Shown here piece after piece: positions 52,132 to 63,110 of a stretch of DNA of 64,000 bases (position 1 is the first letter of the stretch; the number at the start of each line of letters is the position of its first letter). The notes under the pieces were generated by a model. That model was not told where the DNA came from. It saw only the letters and a program-made list of their open reading frames with translations, and ran no database searches. The DNA is from Henckelia pumila (taxonomy: Eukaryota > Streptophyta > Magnoliopsida > Lamiales > Gesneriaceae), in assembly GCF_033568475.1 (NCBI RefSeq), contig NW_027331831.1:3596001-3660000 (forward strand), given 5' to 3'. The position numbers and the translations under genes were made by a program.

Positions 52132-52245
52132 GTAGTGTTTGAGAGAGTTTTTATGAATCACTTATGAGCTTTTACTTGATAAAATTTTGAAATTTTGTTA
52201 AGAAAGTACTGATAAATACTTCCTAAAAACTCTCTCAAACACTAC
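52132..52245. mobile_element. Short MITE-like element with perfect 22-bp inverted ends
   Basis: GTAGTGTTTGAGAGAGTTTT continuing TA (52132-52153) is repeated exactly in inverse at 52224-52245, enclosing about 70 bp. TAGTGTTTG-type ends recall hAT MITEs, but no 8-bp target duplication is visible, so the superfamily is uncertain. It lies 84 bases downstream of the USP-like stop codon and could be within its 3' UTR. Confidence 0.7.
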
Positions 52246-53034
52246 AAAAGGATGTAACACCAAATGATGTGTAAAATTCGTGAGCATCTCCAACATTCTG
52301 TACATTGTTCGATTTGGTGTAAGGTAGCTTCATTATATTAGTACGTGAAAAAAAAAAGGCCCTTTACTTCCACCCACAGAAATTATGGTTTCCTAAAAAA
52401 TTAATTACCACTTATAACTATGAAGTCTCATATTTTCTTTTCTTCCTTTTTTTTTCAAATTCTAAAAGAAATTACCTTACCTTGAGCATAATAAAATTAT
52501 TCGTAAGTTTTTATTATATTTAATAACCTAAAGATTTATTAAAAATAATAATTAATTAAGTCAAAAATCCATGAAATCTATGCACATGATTGTGCGCGCG
52601 CACATGGCTACTATGAATTACACTTTCGTTATTTTACAATTCGTGCGGATCCATATAAATGCCATCCGAAACTTTCATATGCAAAGTTGTTCATCACATT
52701 TTACTTCCACTAAATATACAGTACAGAAATACAAATCCCTCGATAGATGACAGTCTAGAAATATCACAATTTACAACAAAAACACTAAAGAAATTATATA
52801 TAAAGCAAGCTGATTTCCCCCCCTAAAATTCCCAAAGGATCTAAAACCATTTCCGGGAACCAGCCAGCAAAAGAACAAGAGCATACACGTATACATTTAA
52901 TACCAAGGCAGCATCCAAGACCTTATCTTGTCTGTTTGAAAGAGTTTTTCGAACAATGTTTCGCACAAACTTCATGAAACATTCAAAATTACAGATGATG
53001 AACTAGCTTGTCTTTAAAATACCTGTGCGTATTC
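52246..53034. other. Spacer between convergent USP-like and ARF GAP genes
   Basis: AT-rich; the right-hand part is probably the 3' UTR of the minus-strand ARF GAP gene. A GCGCGCGC tract is at about 52593-52600. No gene was recognised. Confidence 0.4.
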
Positions 53035-56000
53035 TTACAAGACCCGGTCTTGAAAATCTGTTAATAATGTGGATGCCAAGGTGCTGATTTTCTTACCGGT
53101 TTCTCCTGCAATGCTCTTAAGAGAGGAAATATCTTGTTGTGCCTGAAAACCAACAAAACCAAGGAAGATAGATATATTGCAAAGAAACTGGAAACTATAG
53201 GAGGATAAAATTAACACGGAATAAATCAGATATATAACATGGGTGTTTAAAAACCACCTTTCCGTGAAGATTGAGCTCATGGGTGAATTGCCATACAAAG
53301 TTATATTTATACTTTTAACATGCCACCTCTCACCACGAATAATAAATATTTGGAATTAATGTCTATAAAAACTAAAGGCCTAAGACCAACATACTGAAAT
53401 ACGAAGTCTATGCACCAGGTTTTGGACCCATGACCCATCCATGGTTAGAAACCACTGGCACCAATGAGTTCATGAATCATGAGGTATGATCGCAATAGAA
53501 TTCAAACTTTACAAAGGAATGAAAGCCATATGAAGAAATAATTTTGAAGCTAAACTCGCAGAAGAGAAAAATATATGAAGTCAAATTTTAGGAATATGCG
53601 TACAATTGGATATGTTGCTGATGTATGTATACCTGGAAAGATAGACGGTTGATAAGATCAGATGCAGTAAGATCCAAAGAATCACTTGTATCTCGACCAA
53701 AGAAATCAGCACTAGAGATTGATGATGAACCCTACAGTGCATCGAAAGAAATATGTTTAGAACTTTAGATTCTGTAAATATCTTCATTTTAAATCTTTCC
53801 AGCATTTTATGCGACATACTCAGCGATATCAATTAAATCCAATCATTTGTATTAAAATTCAGAATAGATTTTTTATTCCCAAAGCTTATGTATGCATAAG
53901 TTATAATCATATAAACATGACAAGCAAGAAATATAGAACCACAATGGACAACTAACTTGATGACCATTTGTCCACTCGAAGCTCCAACAAAATTAAAGAG
54001 CAGCATTAACATAAAAATTGTGGAATGCACTGAGAAGCCTAGACGATAGAGCTTGGGAAGCAAAAGAAAAACAATGATCCCCCACGGTGCACCCAATGAT
54101 CAGAAACTGGAAAAGAAGATAAATGTAAGACTACATACAGAGAACTTCTGTAGCGAAATTGAAGAATCCAGGTCTTTGTTTTTGTTTTGAACACCGAAAA
54201 ACTGAGCCGATGATATAGATTTTGCATTGGAAAACTTCTTCCGTGCTTCATCCGTTTCCTCTACCTGATGGATGGATACCAATGTGAGACTTAATTGTCA
54301 TGAAAATATTTAATCAATCCTTAGAAGAAAAACAAAGTAATCTTATCAAAACTACAACCAGTGTCATTATCAAAAGCTTAATTAACATGCATGGAGCCAT
54401 GTTTTACTCTTCAATTTTTTACGGAATTATAAGCAGGTTTGTTCCATTCAGCAATCATAAATTTTTCTGTAATTTTAGCAAGAACTAAAAAAACATCACT
54501 CAATATTTGATTGGTACAAGTCAAATGAGAGCAACTGAACATATTTTGTGGAATGGATATTGCATTTTATCTGTTTCCCTATAAGCAGAATATGCATTTC
54601 ATGTTGAAGAGATAATCAACTAAATTAACAAACTTGTCACCCGTGATCCAGAAAATATTGATTCCTTCAGTTGCCAATGACAGTTTCTTACCTGAACTTT
54701 TGATGAAGTTGTGGTACCCTTCTTAGGAAGGCCAGTTTCCATCCCATAATCGGCAAAAAAGTTGGAGGATTTTGGTGGAGTTACATGGTTAATAACTCGA
54801 GCACCTCCAGAACCAATGTCTGTAGGCTGGTCACTGTCTGTAAACTCAAACCGAGATGGAAATGATGATCCAACTGTGGGGGTGCTACTATTTGATGAAG
54901 CAGCAGAATAAATGACCTTGGGTGGTTCTTCTGGCTTCTGCTCATAAAGGCTATCACTGGGCTAAAAACATGTAAAAAGCATTCGATTATTCAGTAGATA
55001 GAACATATGATTGTGATGGATAAGTAAAGAATATTCGACCATATCATACCAAAAATTCAAGAAATTACATTTACAGCATAAAGCTATATTTACCTTGGTA
55101 GTAAGTTTTCGAGCACCTAGACCCCCTGCCTTTCCAGGTTTTTTTGCACCAAGAGGCTTCTTAATTGTCGCCAAAGAAACAGTTTGAGAGGCTCTTGGAG
55201 AAGTATGAACCTCCGAAGTACCATTTTTTAGTGCACAATTATCCTTTGTAGCATTCTCTACAGCACTTCCTTTTGGGACTTTATTTATGTCATTGTTAAA
55301 ATTTGAAATTTTGTTAGAAGGCCTTGATGACTGAGAAGCTATGGGTGATGTAGGTAAACCAGCCTCTTCAGCATTGCTTTTAGCAACTTCTTTTGCAAGT
55401 AATTGCCTATATAATTCGGCAGCCTTTGAGGTATATTTGGCATCTACCTTGCCTCCATCACTCCATCCGTGCTGATTGAAGAAAACTTGAGCGCGAGTAT
55501 TTCCGCCGAAGCACATCAACTTCAACTGCTCAGGAGTCCAAGAATCCAAATTTGTTGACCTGCAATTAAAAAGTCAATTTCCACAAACCTACAAAAGAAA
55601 ATCTCTTTGCAAGATAAAATCAATTTCTCAAGTACAAGTTAGATAAATGAAATGAACTCTCGGAAAGCATATCCAAATACGTTTAAAAGACACCGCATCA
55701 CTCAAGCACATAAAAATTAAAATATGAGAGAGATATGACACTTTTAAAATAGAAAGCTGTAGCACAATTTCCATGTGCCAAACACCAATACTATTTTCTT
55801 TACAAAATTTAAAGTTAATCATGCTAAGCAGCCTGAAGATTCACAAGGTAAAGGAGTGTAGAGGAGAAAATATGACAATGCTATTGACACATATTCCTTC
55901 ATTCTTTAACCCCAACATTTTTATTTTCTACTTAAAACTTTTCTCCTAATTTATCTCTTTATAATTAACACTTTCACGTTTGTTGTCCATCAGCCTGCAT

Positions 56001-57023
56001 TCTGTACTACCTTTTCATCTTGGTGAGATGAACTTATGCTCATAGCATGGCTTCAATACCTGCACTAAGTTAATGAATTCTACATCTGCTCACAGAGATG
56101 TGATGAATGCGACGAAAGGTTCTCAAATGGAATTTTAAAAGGTTTAAGGATATGTCAAGCTATTTTTAAAATTTAACTTAGTAGCAACCTTAAAAACCTC
56201 AAAATTTATGAACAATATTGCCTATTTCACGTTATATGCTGGATTAAAGTGCTTGCATTGAATATACAAGGGAAAATAATCAAAAATGGACCGCATTGCA
56301 TATGAAAAGAGGTGGGCAATGTAACGATCACATCTCTGACAATACAAAAATTACAGCTTGGTCAGTAACTTTGGCATGATCCCCAATCTAAAACTCTAGG
56401 CTCGTGGTGAGAGCTAGTCCGGATATTTCCATGACCGGATATTTTGAGATAAATAGGAACTCAATTTCACATTGGTAGTCGGGTATCCTTCAGTATTCGA
56501 CTCATTGGCTCTTTGTAACATGCAAACCCCTTTCAAAAAGTTGGAATGCAGAATGAAATCGTAAACTGACATAAAAATCAAAACTCAAACCAGCAAATCA
56601 AGATATCAACGTCAAACAATGCGACAGTTGAAATTCAAATCGGTAAAAAGATCCACCTAACGAAGCTGATGTGCACACCGAGGCTTCGATGAACCGCCGA
56701 GCAATCAATACAAAGGAAGATCCCATACGTGACCGATGCCCAAGTCGGATTCTTCGCTTTGCAATCGAAACACATCTGAAATTGGATACATCAGCATCGA
56801 AACGAATGTCCAATAATAAAAAATAATAATAATTAAAAAAAAAAACAGCGCAGATCTGAATCAGATCTTGGTATTCCCGGTCAAAAATTGACAAATCGTG
56901 GTCCAAATATGTATATTAAAATAAAAAATACGCAAAGGACGAAGCAATTATCACCTTATTATCGGACTTCGCCTTGAGTTTGCGAAAAATTTGGTTCTTG
57001 TCATCGTAGTTGTCAAAAGCCAT
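53035..57023 (-). CDS. AGD8: ARF GTPase-activating protein, AGD8/AGD9 type
   Basis: Seven exons: 57023-56955, 56775-56657, 55559-55094, 54961-54692, 54264-54139, 53731-53633 and 53142-53035, phase-consistent, giving 418 aa, close to the family length. The ArfGAP zinc finger C-x2-C-x16-C-x2-C is at residues 25, 28, 45 and 48, with the catalytic arginine finger R53 in [15 protein letters not shown]; the domain continues through [16 protein letters not shown]. The middle is Ser/Thr/Pro-rich. The C-terminal motifs, [28 protein letters not shown] and [15 protein letters not shown], are typical of ARFGAP2/3-type proteins. These stimulate GTP hydrolysis by ARF1 during COPI vesicle formation at the Golgi; that role is inferred from the family. 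Intron 2 is long (55560-56656). The start [13 protein letters not shown] is conserved in the family. Confidence 0.95.
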
Positions 57024-57228
57024 GGTTCACTGGAAAAATTTGCTTGCGTATCGAAAATTACTGATATGGATTCACAGAGTGTATGTATGCATTTGTGTGA
57101 TTGACGATGAGAGGTTCCAAGAGAAAGAGAACCCGAAAGAAAATCGAGGGAGCTGAATCTTGTAGCCGTTAAATAGAAGAATCCCTTTCTGTACTATGTA
57201 TATTTTTTACTTACGGAATACGGATGGA
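57024..57228 (-). promoter_or_regulatory. Short promoter/5' leader of the ARF GAP gene, bounded by a transposon
   Basis: Only about 205 bases separate the start codon from the target-site duplication of the Mutator-like element at 57238. On the minus strand CTATTTAACGG near 57170 is a weak TATA-like candidate. Upstream regulatory sequence must therefore lie within or beyond the transposon. Confidence 0.4.
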
Positions 57229-58094
57229 TAAATAATAGGTAATATTGTCAAAATGATCCGATAAGTTTGCATATTTTGTGTTTTGGTCATGTAAGTATTT
57301 AATTTGTGTTTTGATCTTATAAGTTAAGTTATAATTGGTTTTTAGTACTTTCTTTATAGAGTCTTGACGTGACATCAGAAAATGCTGACGTGACAGATAA
57401 AAATGCTTAATTGGCATTGATAAATGATGATGTGTCTGTTGTGACATCAACAATTAAATGATATGTTTTTAAAACCGGACTGTACCGACCGGTTCAATCG
57501 GTTCGACCAGAAACCTGTCACTGATTTGATGCGAAACACTTCCAAAAATAGTTTTAATAGTTGAACCAGCAGAACTGATCAAAAACCGGAAAATTGGTTT
57601 TTCGATTTTTAAAAAAAAAAATTAGTTTTTTTATTTTAAAACTTTAATTTAATATTTTATTATATATATACATGATTATTTAAAAAATTTTCTTGGTTAA
57701 AAATATTATTTATTAATATTAGAGTTTATAATTTTTTTTGAATATATTTATATAATTATTTAATTTTCAAACTATGATAACTATATATAATTTTATATTT
57801 ATATACATTTTTTAAGTTTTTAAAATTTAAAATATATTATTAATTATATTATATTATATAAACGGTTTTCCGATCCGACCGTCCAGTTAAAACAGTTCAA
57901 CCAGTTGGATCGTTTTTTAAGTTAGATCGGTTTGATCATTGGTCCGATTATAAAAACATTGCTTAAATGAAAAAGAATTAAAAACAAAATATAACTAAAA
58001 TTAAGGACCAAAACACAAAATTGAATACTTACAAAACTAAATCACATAACAAGCAAACTTACGGAACTATTTTGACTATTATCCCTAAATAATA
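57229..58094. mobile_element. Non-autonomous Mutator-like element with perfect 9-bp TSD
   Basis: The element 57238-58085 (848 bp) is flanked by identical 9-mers TAAATAATA (57229-57237 and 58086-58094). The ends are inverted repeats: left GGTAATATTGTCAAAATGAT; right, reverse complemented, GGGATAATAGTCAAAATAGT. The inverted similarity continues inwards (TAAGTATTTAATTTGTGTTT against TAAGTATTCAATTTTGTGTT). The interior holds CCGGTTCAATCGGTTCGACC-type words. No transposase frame is present. The perfect TSD suggests recent insertion. Confidence 0.88.
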
Positions 58095-58647
58095 ATAATA
58101 GCATAACAAGAAATTTATTTCATTAATTCTGTCGTGAATTTATTACTATTATTATTGGGCCTTGAGATTTTTTGGGCCCAACTCAAATAATAGATTGCAT
58201 TTTGTTTTTATTTTTTTAAACAGTTTTTCAAAACTAAATTTGCTAAATATATGTGTACTCAACTATGGAATAAAAGATAAATAATATATCATATATTTAA
58301 AATATTTATTTATGATATATAAAATATTGTTAAAAGAAATTGGATTGATACGTTAAAAAGTCCGATCACAATAGGAGTATTCTAGTTTCTATAATTTATG
58401 TTGGCGATTGATTACAATTTGATGATTTTCCTTCTATTCTCTTGCTCAATTCCATTTCCTATCGTCAAACTTTTACCACAAACTCTTCTCTTGCTCAATA
58501 CCCTTTCCTATAGTCAAACTTTCACCATAAAATTTCTTATCGTGGTACAATTAATTATATATGAAAAAACTCGAGTGCATAAAAATGCAATATATTGTGA
58601 ATGATTTTTTTTTTCTATCTGTATATAACAATATATATGGGAAGATA
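58095..58647. other. AT-rich spacer
   Basis: No gene or clear repeat was recognised between the Mutator-like element and the nested LTR block. Confidence 0.4.
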
Positions 58648-59228
58648 TGATATTAAACACATCCAAGACCCTCCAAATCCTTTTAGATATCCTCCCATCC
58701 CTTCAAATGTACTATATGTGCCTCAAGCAGTCAAGCTCTGACTCCCAAGTCCCAGCTCGACCCCTACTTGGGAGCTCGGTCCACATTTGGGATGCTCTCT
58801 GGATCCTATATTCACACCACCAAACCCTGTGCCCGAGCACAAAACCTCGCCTATGTAGCTCGGCCTCTTTCCAAGATCTATTGGAAATCACATCATCATT
58901 GTCCAGGCACCTCAGGTCAACCTCACCTGAGCCCGAGATCATACTTCAACCTCTCTGATATCCCGAAAAGCCGAAGGCTATCATATAACCCAGGATAGAG
59001 GTATGGTTTCCCGGGTTCCGGGGATGGGGATCACAGGTCGGAGGTGAATATTCCTGAAAGGTAATATCGGGATATCGAAGTCCATGAAGAGCAAGGCAAG
59101 ACAAGGATGAGAGGCAGGGTGAAGGTCCAAGCCCAAACTGATCATCACAGAAGAACAAGTCAAGAAAGAGAGCTATGACCTTTTTCCTTCCCACATTTCC
59201 AAGGTCGAGATGAAGTGCCCGGGTAAGG

Positions 59229-60545
59229 AAGAGTGACCGCTTAATTTGGTATTTACTAACAATTGCACTAGGTCAAGTAATAGTAAAGTGAACAGAGAGA
59301 CCAAGTATCGATCCCACAGGGACTGTAGTCAATTTTCAAGAATTAATTATTTTACTTAATCTAGACAAAATAATAAAACGAGTGCTAAGAATTAAATAAA
59401 AAATTAATTACTAAAATAAAATAAGAATTAAAATAGAAGAAGAATAAATTCTAATTTATTTAACAGTCTATTTCTAGAATAGTTAAACCTATTCAAGTTA
59501 TGACGGATTAATTTTCATAATTCTAATCAAACATGAATGCATTCAATATTTGTGATAATTTAGTTTTCACCTAAAATCGCATACTGAAACCGAATATTAT
59601 TTCTAGTCGGTTTAACCATATGTCAATTGTTGGAGAGATCGAAATCAATTCCTCATCTATCGACTCAGAATCAATTAACATGCAAATAAATAATTGATCA
59701 GGTTTTTTCACAAGAACAAAATATAAATCCAACAATCAATAATTTGAAAAAATATCTAAAAATCCCAAATCAAAATCCACATGTTCGACATAAAATTGTT
59801 CGGCCCAATCTCGCCGTCTTGGTTGAAGAAAAGCAATCAATAATTGAAAATAATAATTCAAAAATAAAAAAAAGAAGAAACAAGAAACAAGAATGAAGTG
59901 TCTTCAATCTCCAATCTCCCACGCCCTAGCAGCCTCATGATCTCTGCGTTTTTGAACCCCAAATCTGCTCTTTTATCTTTTATTTATATGGCTTGAAAAT
60001 CCCATAAAATAAAGCCCGGCAAATCAATGATTTTAATTTTCAAAAATTCTATTTTTTCTGATTCTGCGACATGCACGGACCCTGGATAAGGGTCCGTGCA
60101 TTAAACTGGAACGCCGATTTTTTTACGAATATGAACGGACCCTTATCAAGACCCATACATGGGGTCCGTGCATACCTCTCTACAAGAGTGCAGTTTTCTT
60201 AAAAAATTAATATCTCGAGTTCTAGCCGTCGGATCAAGCCGAAATTTGGACAACAACTTTAAAGCATCTTGAATTTAAATTTGAACGGTGGAGACCGGAT
60301 TTGGATCTTTCTAGAATTATAAATAGATTTTGACCATTGCTGCTCCATAATTCATGCTTGCGGGACTCTTCTCTTGCTCCAAAAATAATGATTTCTTCAA
60401 TATTTCTACAAAAATCAACCCGAAGAGTGAAATGCACACACATGCAATAAATCATGAATAAAACTTATAAAACACTATGAATGCATGCAAAATAAATATA
60501 AAAAACAACACCAAAATATGCACACAAAATGCACTTATCAAAGAG
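59229..60545 (-). mobile_element. Solo LTR-like insertion with 5-bp TSD
   Basis: The body 59234-60540 (1307 bp) starts TGACCGCTTAATTTGG and ends AAATGCACTTATCA, giving the TG...CA ends of an LTR. AAGAG flanks it on both sides (59229-59233 and 60541-60545), the 5-bp duplication typical of LTR retrotransposon integration. No second LTR or internal domain is nearby, so it is best read as a solo LTR. The orientation is taken as minus because on that strand it begins TGATAAGTGCAT and ends with GGGATCGATACTTGGTCTCT text near the 3' end. Internally a G-rich word, GGGTCCGTGCAT, and relatives are repeated in both orientations (60075-60180). Confidence 0.78.
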
Positions 60546-60619
60546 TAAGAGCCCCGATCGAGGCGAAGGGCCCGGGTAGGAAGTAAGGAGAACTTACGGT
60601 ATCGGATAATCAAGTAAAA

Positions 60620-62785
60620 GCAATGATGCACAAACATGGACACCATCTGGGAATTACAGAGGAGCAATGATGCACAAGCATGGTCACCATCTGGGAATTG
60701 CAGAGGAACAATGATGCACAAGCATGGACACCATCCGGGAACTGCAGAGGAGCAATGATACACAAGCATGGTGTAAGGCCCGGGATTATTTAATTTTAAT
60801 CCGAGAATATTTAATTTGGGAATATTTAGAGTTTAGAATTAAATTCTAATATTCTTAAATGAATAAGGATTGAAATTGAATTAAATCGCTTTTTCGGGGA
60901 TTGAATTGCAAATAGCCAAAAGTTCAGAGACTAAACTGTAATTTGGCTAAGATATATCTCAACTTACCTTTAATATATCTGATTCCAACGTGTATCATCA
61001 GAAAAGAAAGGAAGGAAAAGCAGAGAAATCGATTTCACCCTCCAAGACACCATTTTCATCCGTAAAAGCTCTAATATCTTTTGATCCGACCGTCAGAATT
61101 TCGAAAGAAATATATATCTGCGATCATCGCTCCGATACCTTCGTTTTGGTACAAGTTTCATTCACTTTTCTCAGATTTTATTTTTGTGTTGAAGATGGGT
61201 TGTTCTTATTTCTGATTATATATGGGATTGGGCTAGTACTGATTACGTATTCGCAAACAATTCGGAAAAAGACTGTCATTTGGATTTTATATGAATTATT
61301 GAAGCAAATGCGAAATTCTTCCTTTTATGATATGTTGCTGGATGTGTATATATATATTGAAGATTATGGTTGGTATAGCTTAGTAGATTGATTGTGATAT
61401 TGGTTCGGATTGCCGGTTTTTAGCCGTTATGCCGTCGATTCGAAAAATGTCAAGACTTTGCTATTGTTGATTGAAAGAAGTATGGTTTGAGTTGTATCTG
61501 ATCTTGTTAGTCACATGCCATTTCTCAACTTTATATCGAAGTGCCGACTCGAGATCTTTGATTCGAACCGAGAAGGATTTGAAGAAGGTTTGAAGTTGTT
61601 GCATTGAACAAGTAGCCATGACTTGAGCAGATTTTAATATATGTTCATCATGTTATGTTTTCAGATTTGAAGCATTGTCAGACTCGACGTTGAAAGGTAT
61701 AAATGACAGCTAATCCAGATGGGATAGAACACTCGAAATATCTATTGTTTCGAGTATTCCCTTGTCAATCACATACTTGATTGCTTATGTACCTTATGTG
61801 ATTACGTGATTATGTTGCTTTGTTTGCTTATGTGATGAGATGTTCAAGTTGTTTTATCGTATTTAATGCATACAGATTATGTTGCATTCATCTTGAACTT
61901 CAGCCTGAAAAGCACAGAGGGTTGAAAGACCTAGAGTGCATATGACATTTGGAGGGTTGTAGTTGAGTGGCACGGAATGTAGACTTACTTCCAGAGCCAG
62001 AAGACTCACTATAGTTGCACCAAAGTCAGAGGAAATAAAGTATTTGACTTCACCTCGATTGGGTGAGTTGGTGTGCGTTGAAGATTTTATTTCCTCGGGA
62101 TCCCAAGAACTTATATTCTATTGATATCAGCTTGATAGCCTCTTTTAGCATATGCATTGCATTCACGTTTATTATCTTGCCCTTTATGTTGTTTATACTG
62201 GGATTATATTCTCACCGGAGGTATCCGGCTATTGCTTTGTTTTGTATGTGTGCATGGCAATAGGTGGGGCATGAGCTGGTCAGAAAAGACAGGGATAGCT
62301 CGAGATAGAGTCTTAGCATGTGTGGACACGGGTTTTAGCAGAATGTCTTGTACTTTGAATTGATGAACCATGTTAGAAATGATACAAGAACGTTGTATAT
62401 TGTTGTTGAATACATAATAGATTGTGTATCATGTGTATGGGAGTTTATATGATGATATGAGATAGCATCTATATTATTTTGTAGCTTGTACAAGACTAGA
62501 TGTTTTTATGTTCGAACTTTGACAGCAATATGTTTGCAGCAGAATTTCCAAAATTTGGAGCCCGCTCGATTGGGTGAATTTCACCGATCGAGCGAGGCCT
62601 GTATTTTACAAACAGAGAAATCGATTTTTCTTGCCCGCTCGATCGTTTGAAGTTCACCGATCGAGCGAGGCCAAATATACCTTGGACCCGAGAGGAACAA
62701 TGATGCACAAGCATGTGCACTATCCGGGAACTAAAGAGCAATGATGCACAAGTATGGGCACCATCCGGGAATTGCGGAGGAGTCC
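60620..62785 (+). repeat. 44-bp minisatellite, interrupted by an insertion
   Basis: Units beginning GCAATGATGCACAAGCATGG start at 60620, 60664, 60708 and 60752 (period exactly 44). The last is cut at about 60771, and further units start at 62697 and 62738. The unit includes CACCATCCGGGAATTGCAGA. The split shows that the 60772-62690 segment inserted into a pre-existing array within the LTR-like host element. Confidence 0.9.
60772..62690. mobile_element. About 1.9-kb insertion into the minisatellite, probable LTR-type element
   Basis: It starts TGTAAGGCCCGGGATTATTT directly after a truncated minisatellite unit; the right edge near ACCTTGGACCCG is approximate, and no target-site duplication was found. 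It contains no convincing gene: the 133-aa frame at 60990-61391 has no recognisable family. Near its right end two copies of an inverted motif, CGCTCGAT...CCGATCGAGCGAGGCC, lie 73 bases apart (62560-62598 and 62633-62672). Probably a solo LTR or non-autonomous element. Confidence 0.5.
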
Positions 62786-63110
62786 CTCCATTCCAAGGTC
62801 CTATAAATTCCCCACGACCAGGTATAACAAAGTGAGGTCAAATTCTGATTTTACTTATACTCTACACATTTTGATTTTCTAGACTATATATTTTGTTTTA
62901 CTGATTTAAACATCGGAGTGGTCACGTCAAAAACTTTCCGACGCCCCACTAACGTGCTTTTCGTTTAAGTGTGTGCAGAGCTTGTAACGCAAAGTACTCA
63001 CCATCCATCCATTAGGCCTATATCTGTCAAAACCTTCCCAACACCTGCCCGAGCAATCGCCAACCCGACTACTCGATTGTGCCTGTGCATCATCACCCTC
63101 TTTTCCATTT

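Larger units (their letters stand above)
58648..63110 (+). mobile_element. LTR-retrotransposon-like sequence, broken by two insertions
   Basis: Three GC-richer pieces (58648-59233, 60541-60771, about 62690-63110) read as one interrupted sequence: a 44-bp minisatellite is split between the second and third pieces. The third contains CTATAAATTCC (TATA box, about 62801), followed by CTGATTTAAACATCGGAGTG and GTCACGTC. From memory, this resembles a motif near the 3' end of LTRs of Tat/Ogre-type Ty3/gypsy elements. The left edge could be TGATATTAAAC at 58648; the right edge is not determined. No gag or pol frame is present, so it is at best a solo LTR or remnant. Confidence 0.5.

Noticed and set aside
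58647-58998. Open frames of 76-103 aa with Ser/Pro-rich content
   Set aside because: They overlap in three frames on both strands in a GC-richer LTR-like sequence; no family is recognisable and the repeat explains the openness.
60990-61391. 133-aa open frame
   Set aside because: It lies within the 1.9-kb insertion of the nested repeat block, has no recognisable domain and is typical of chance frames in LTR sequence.
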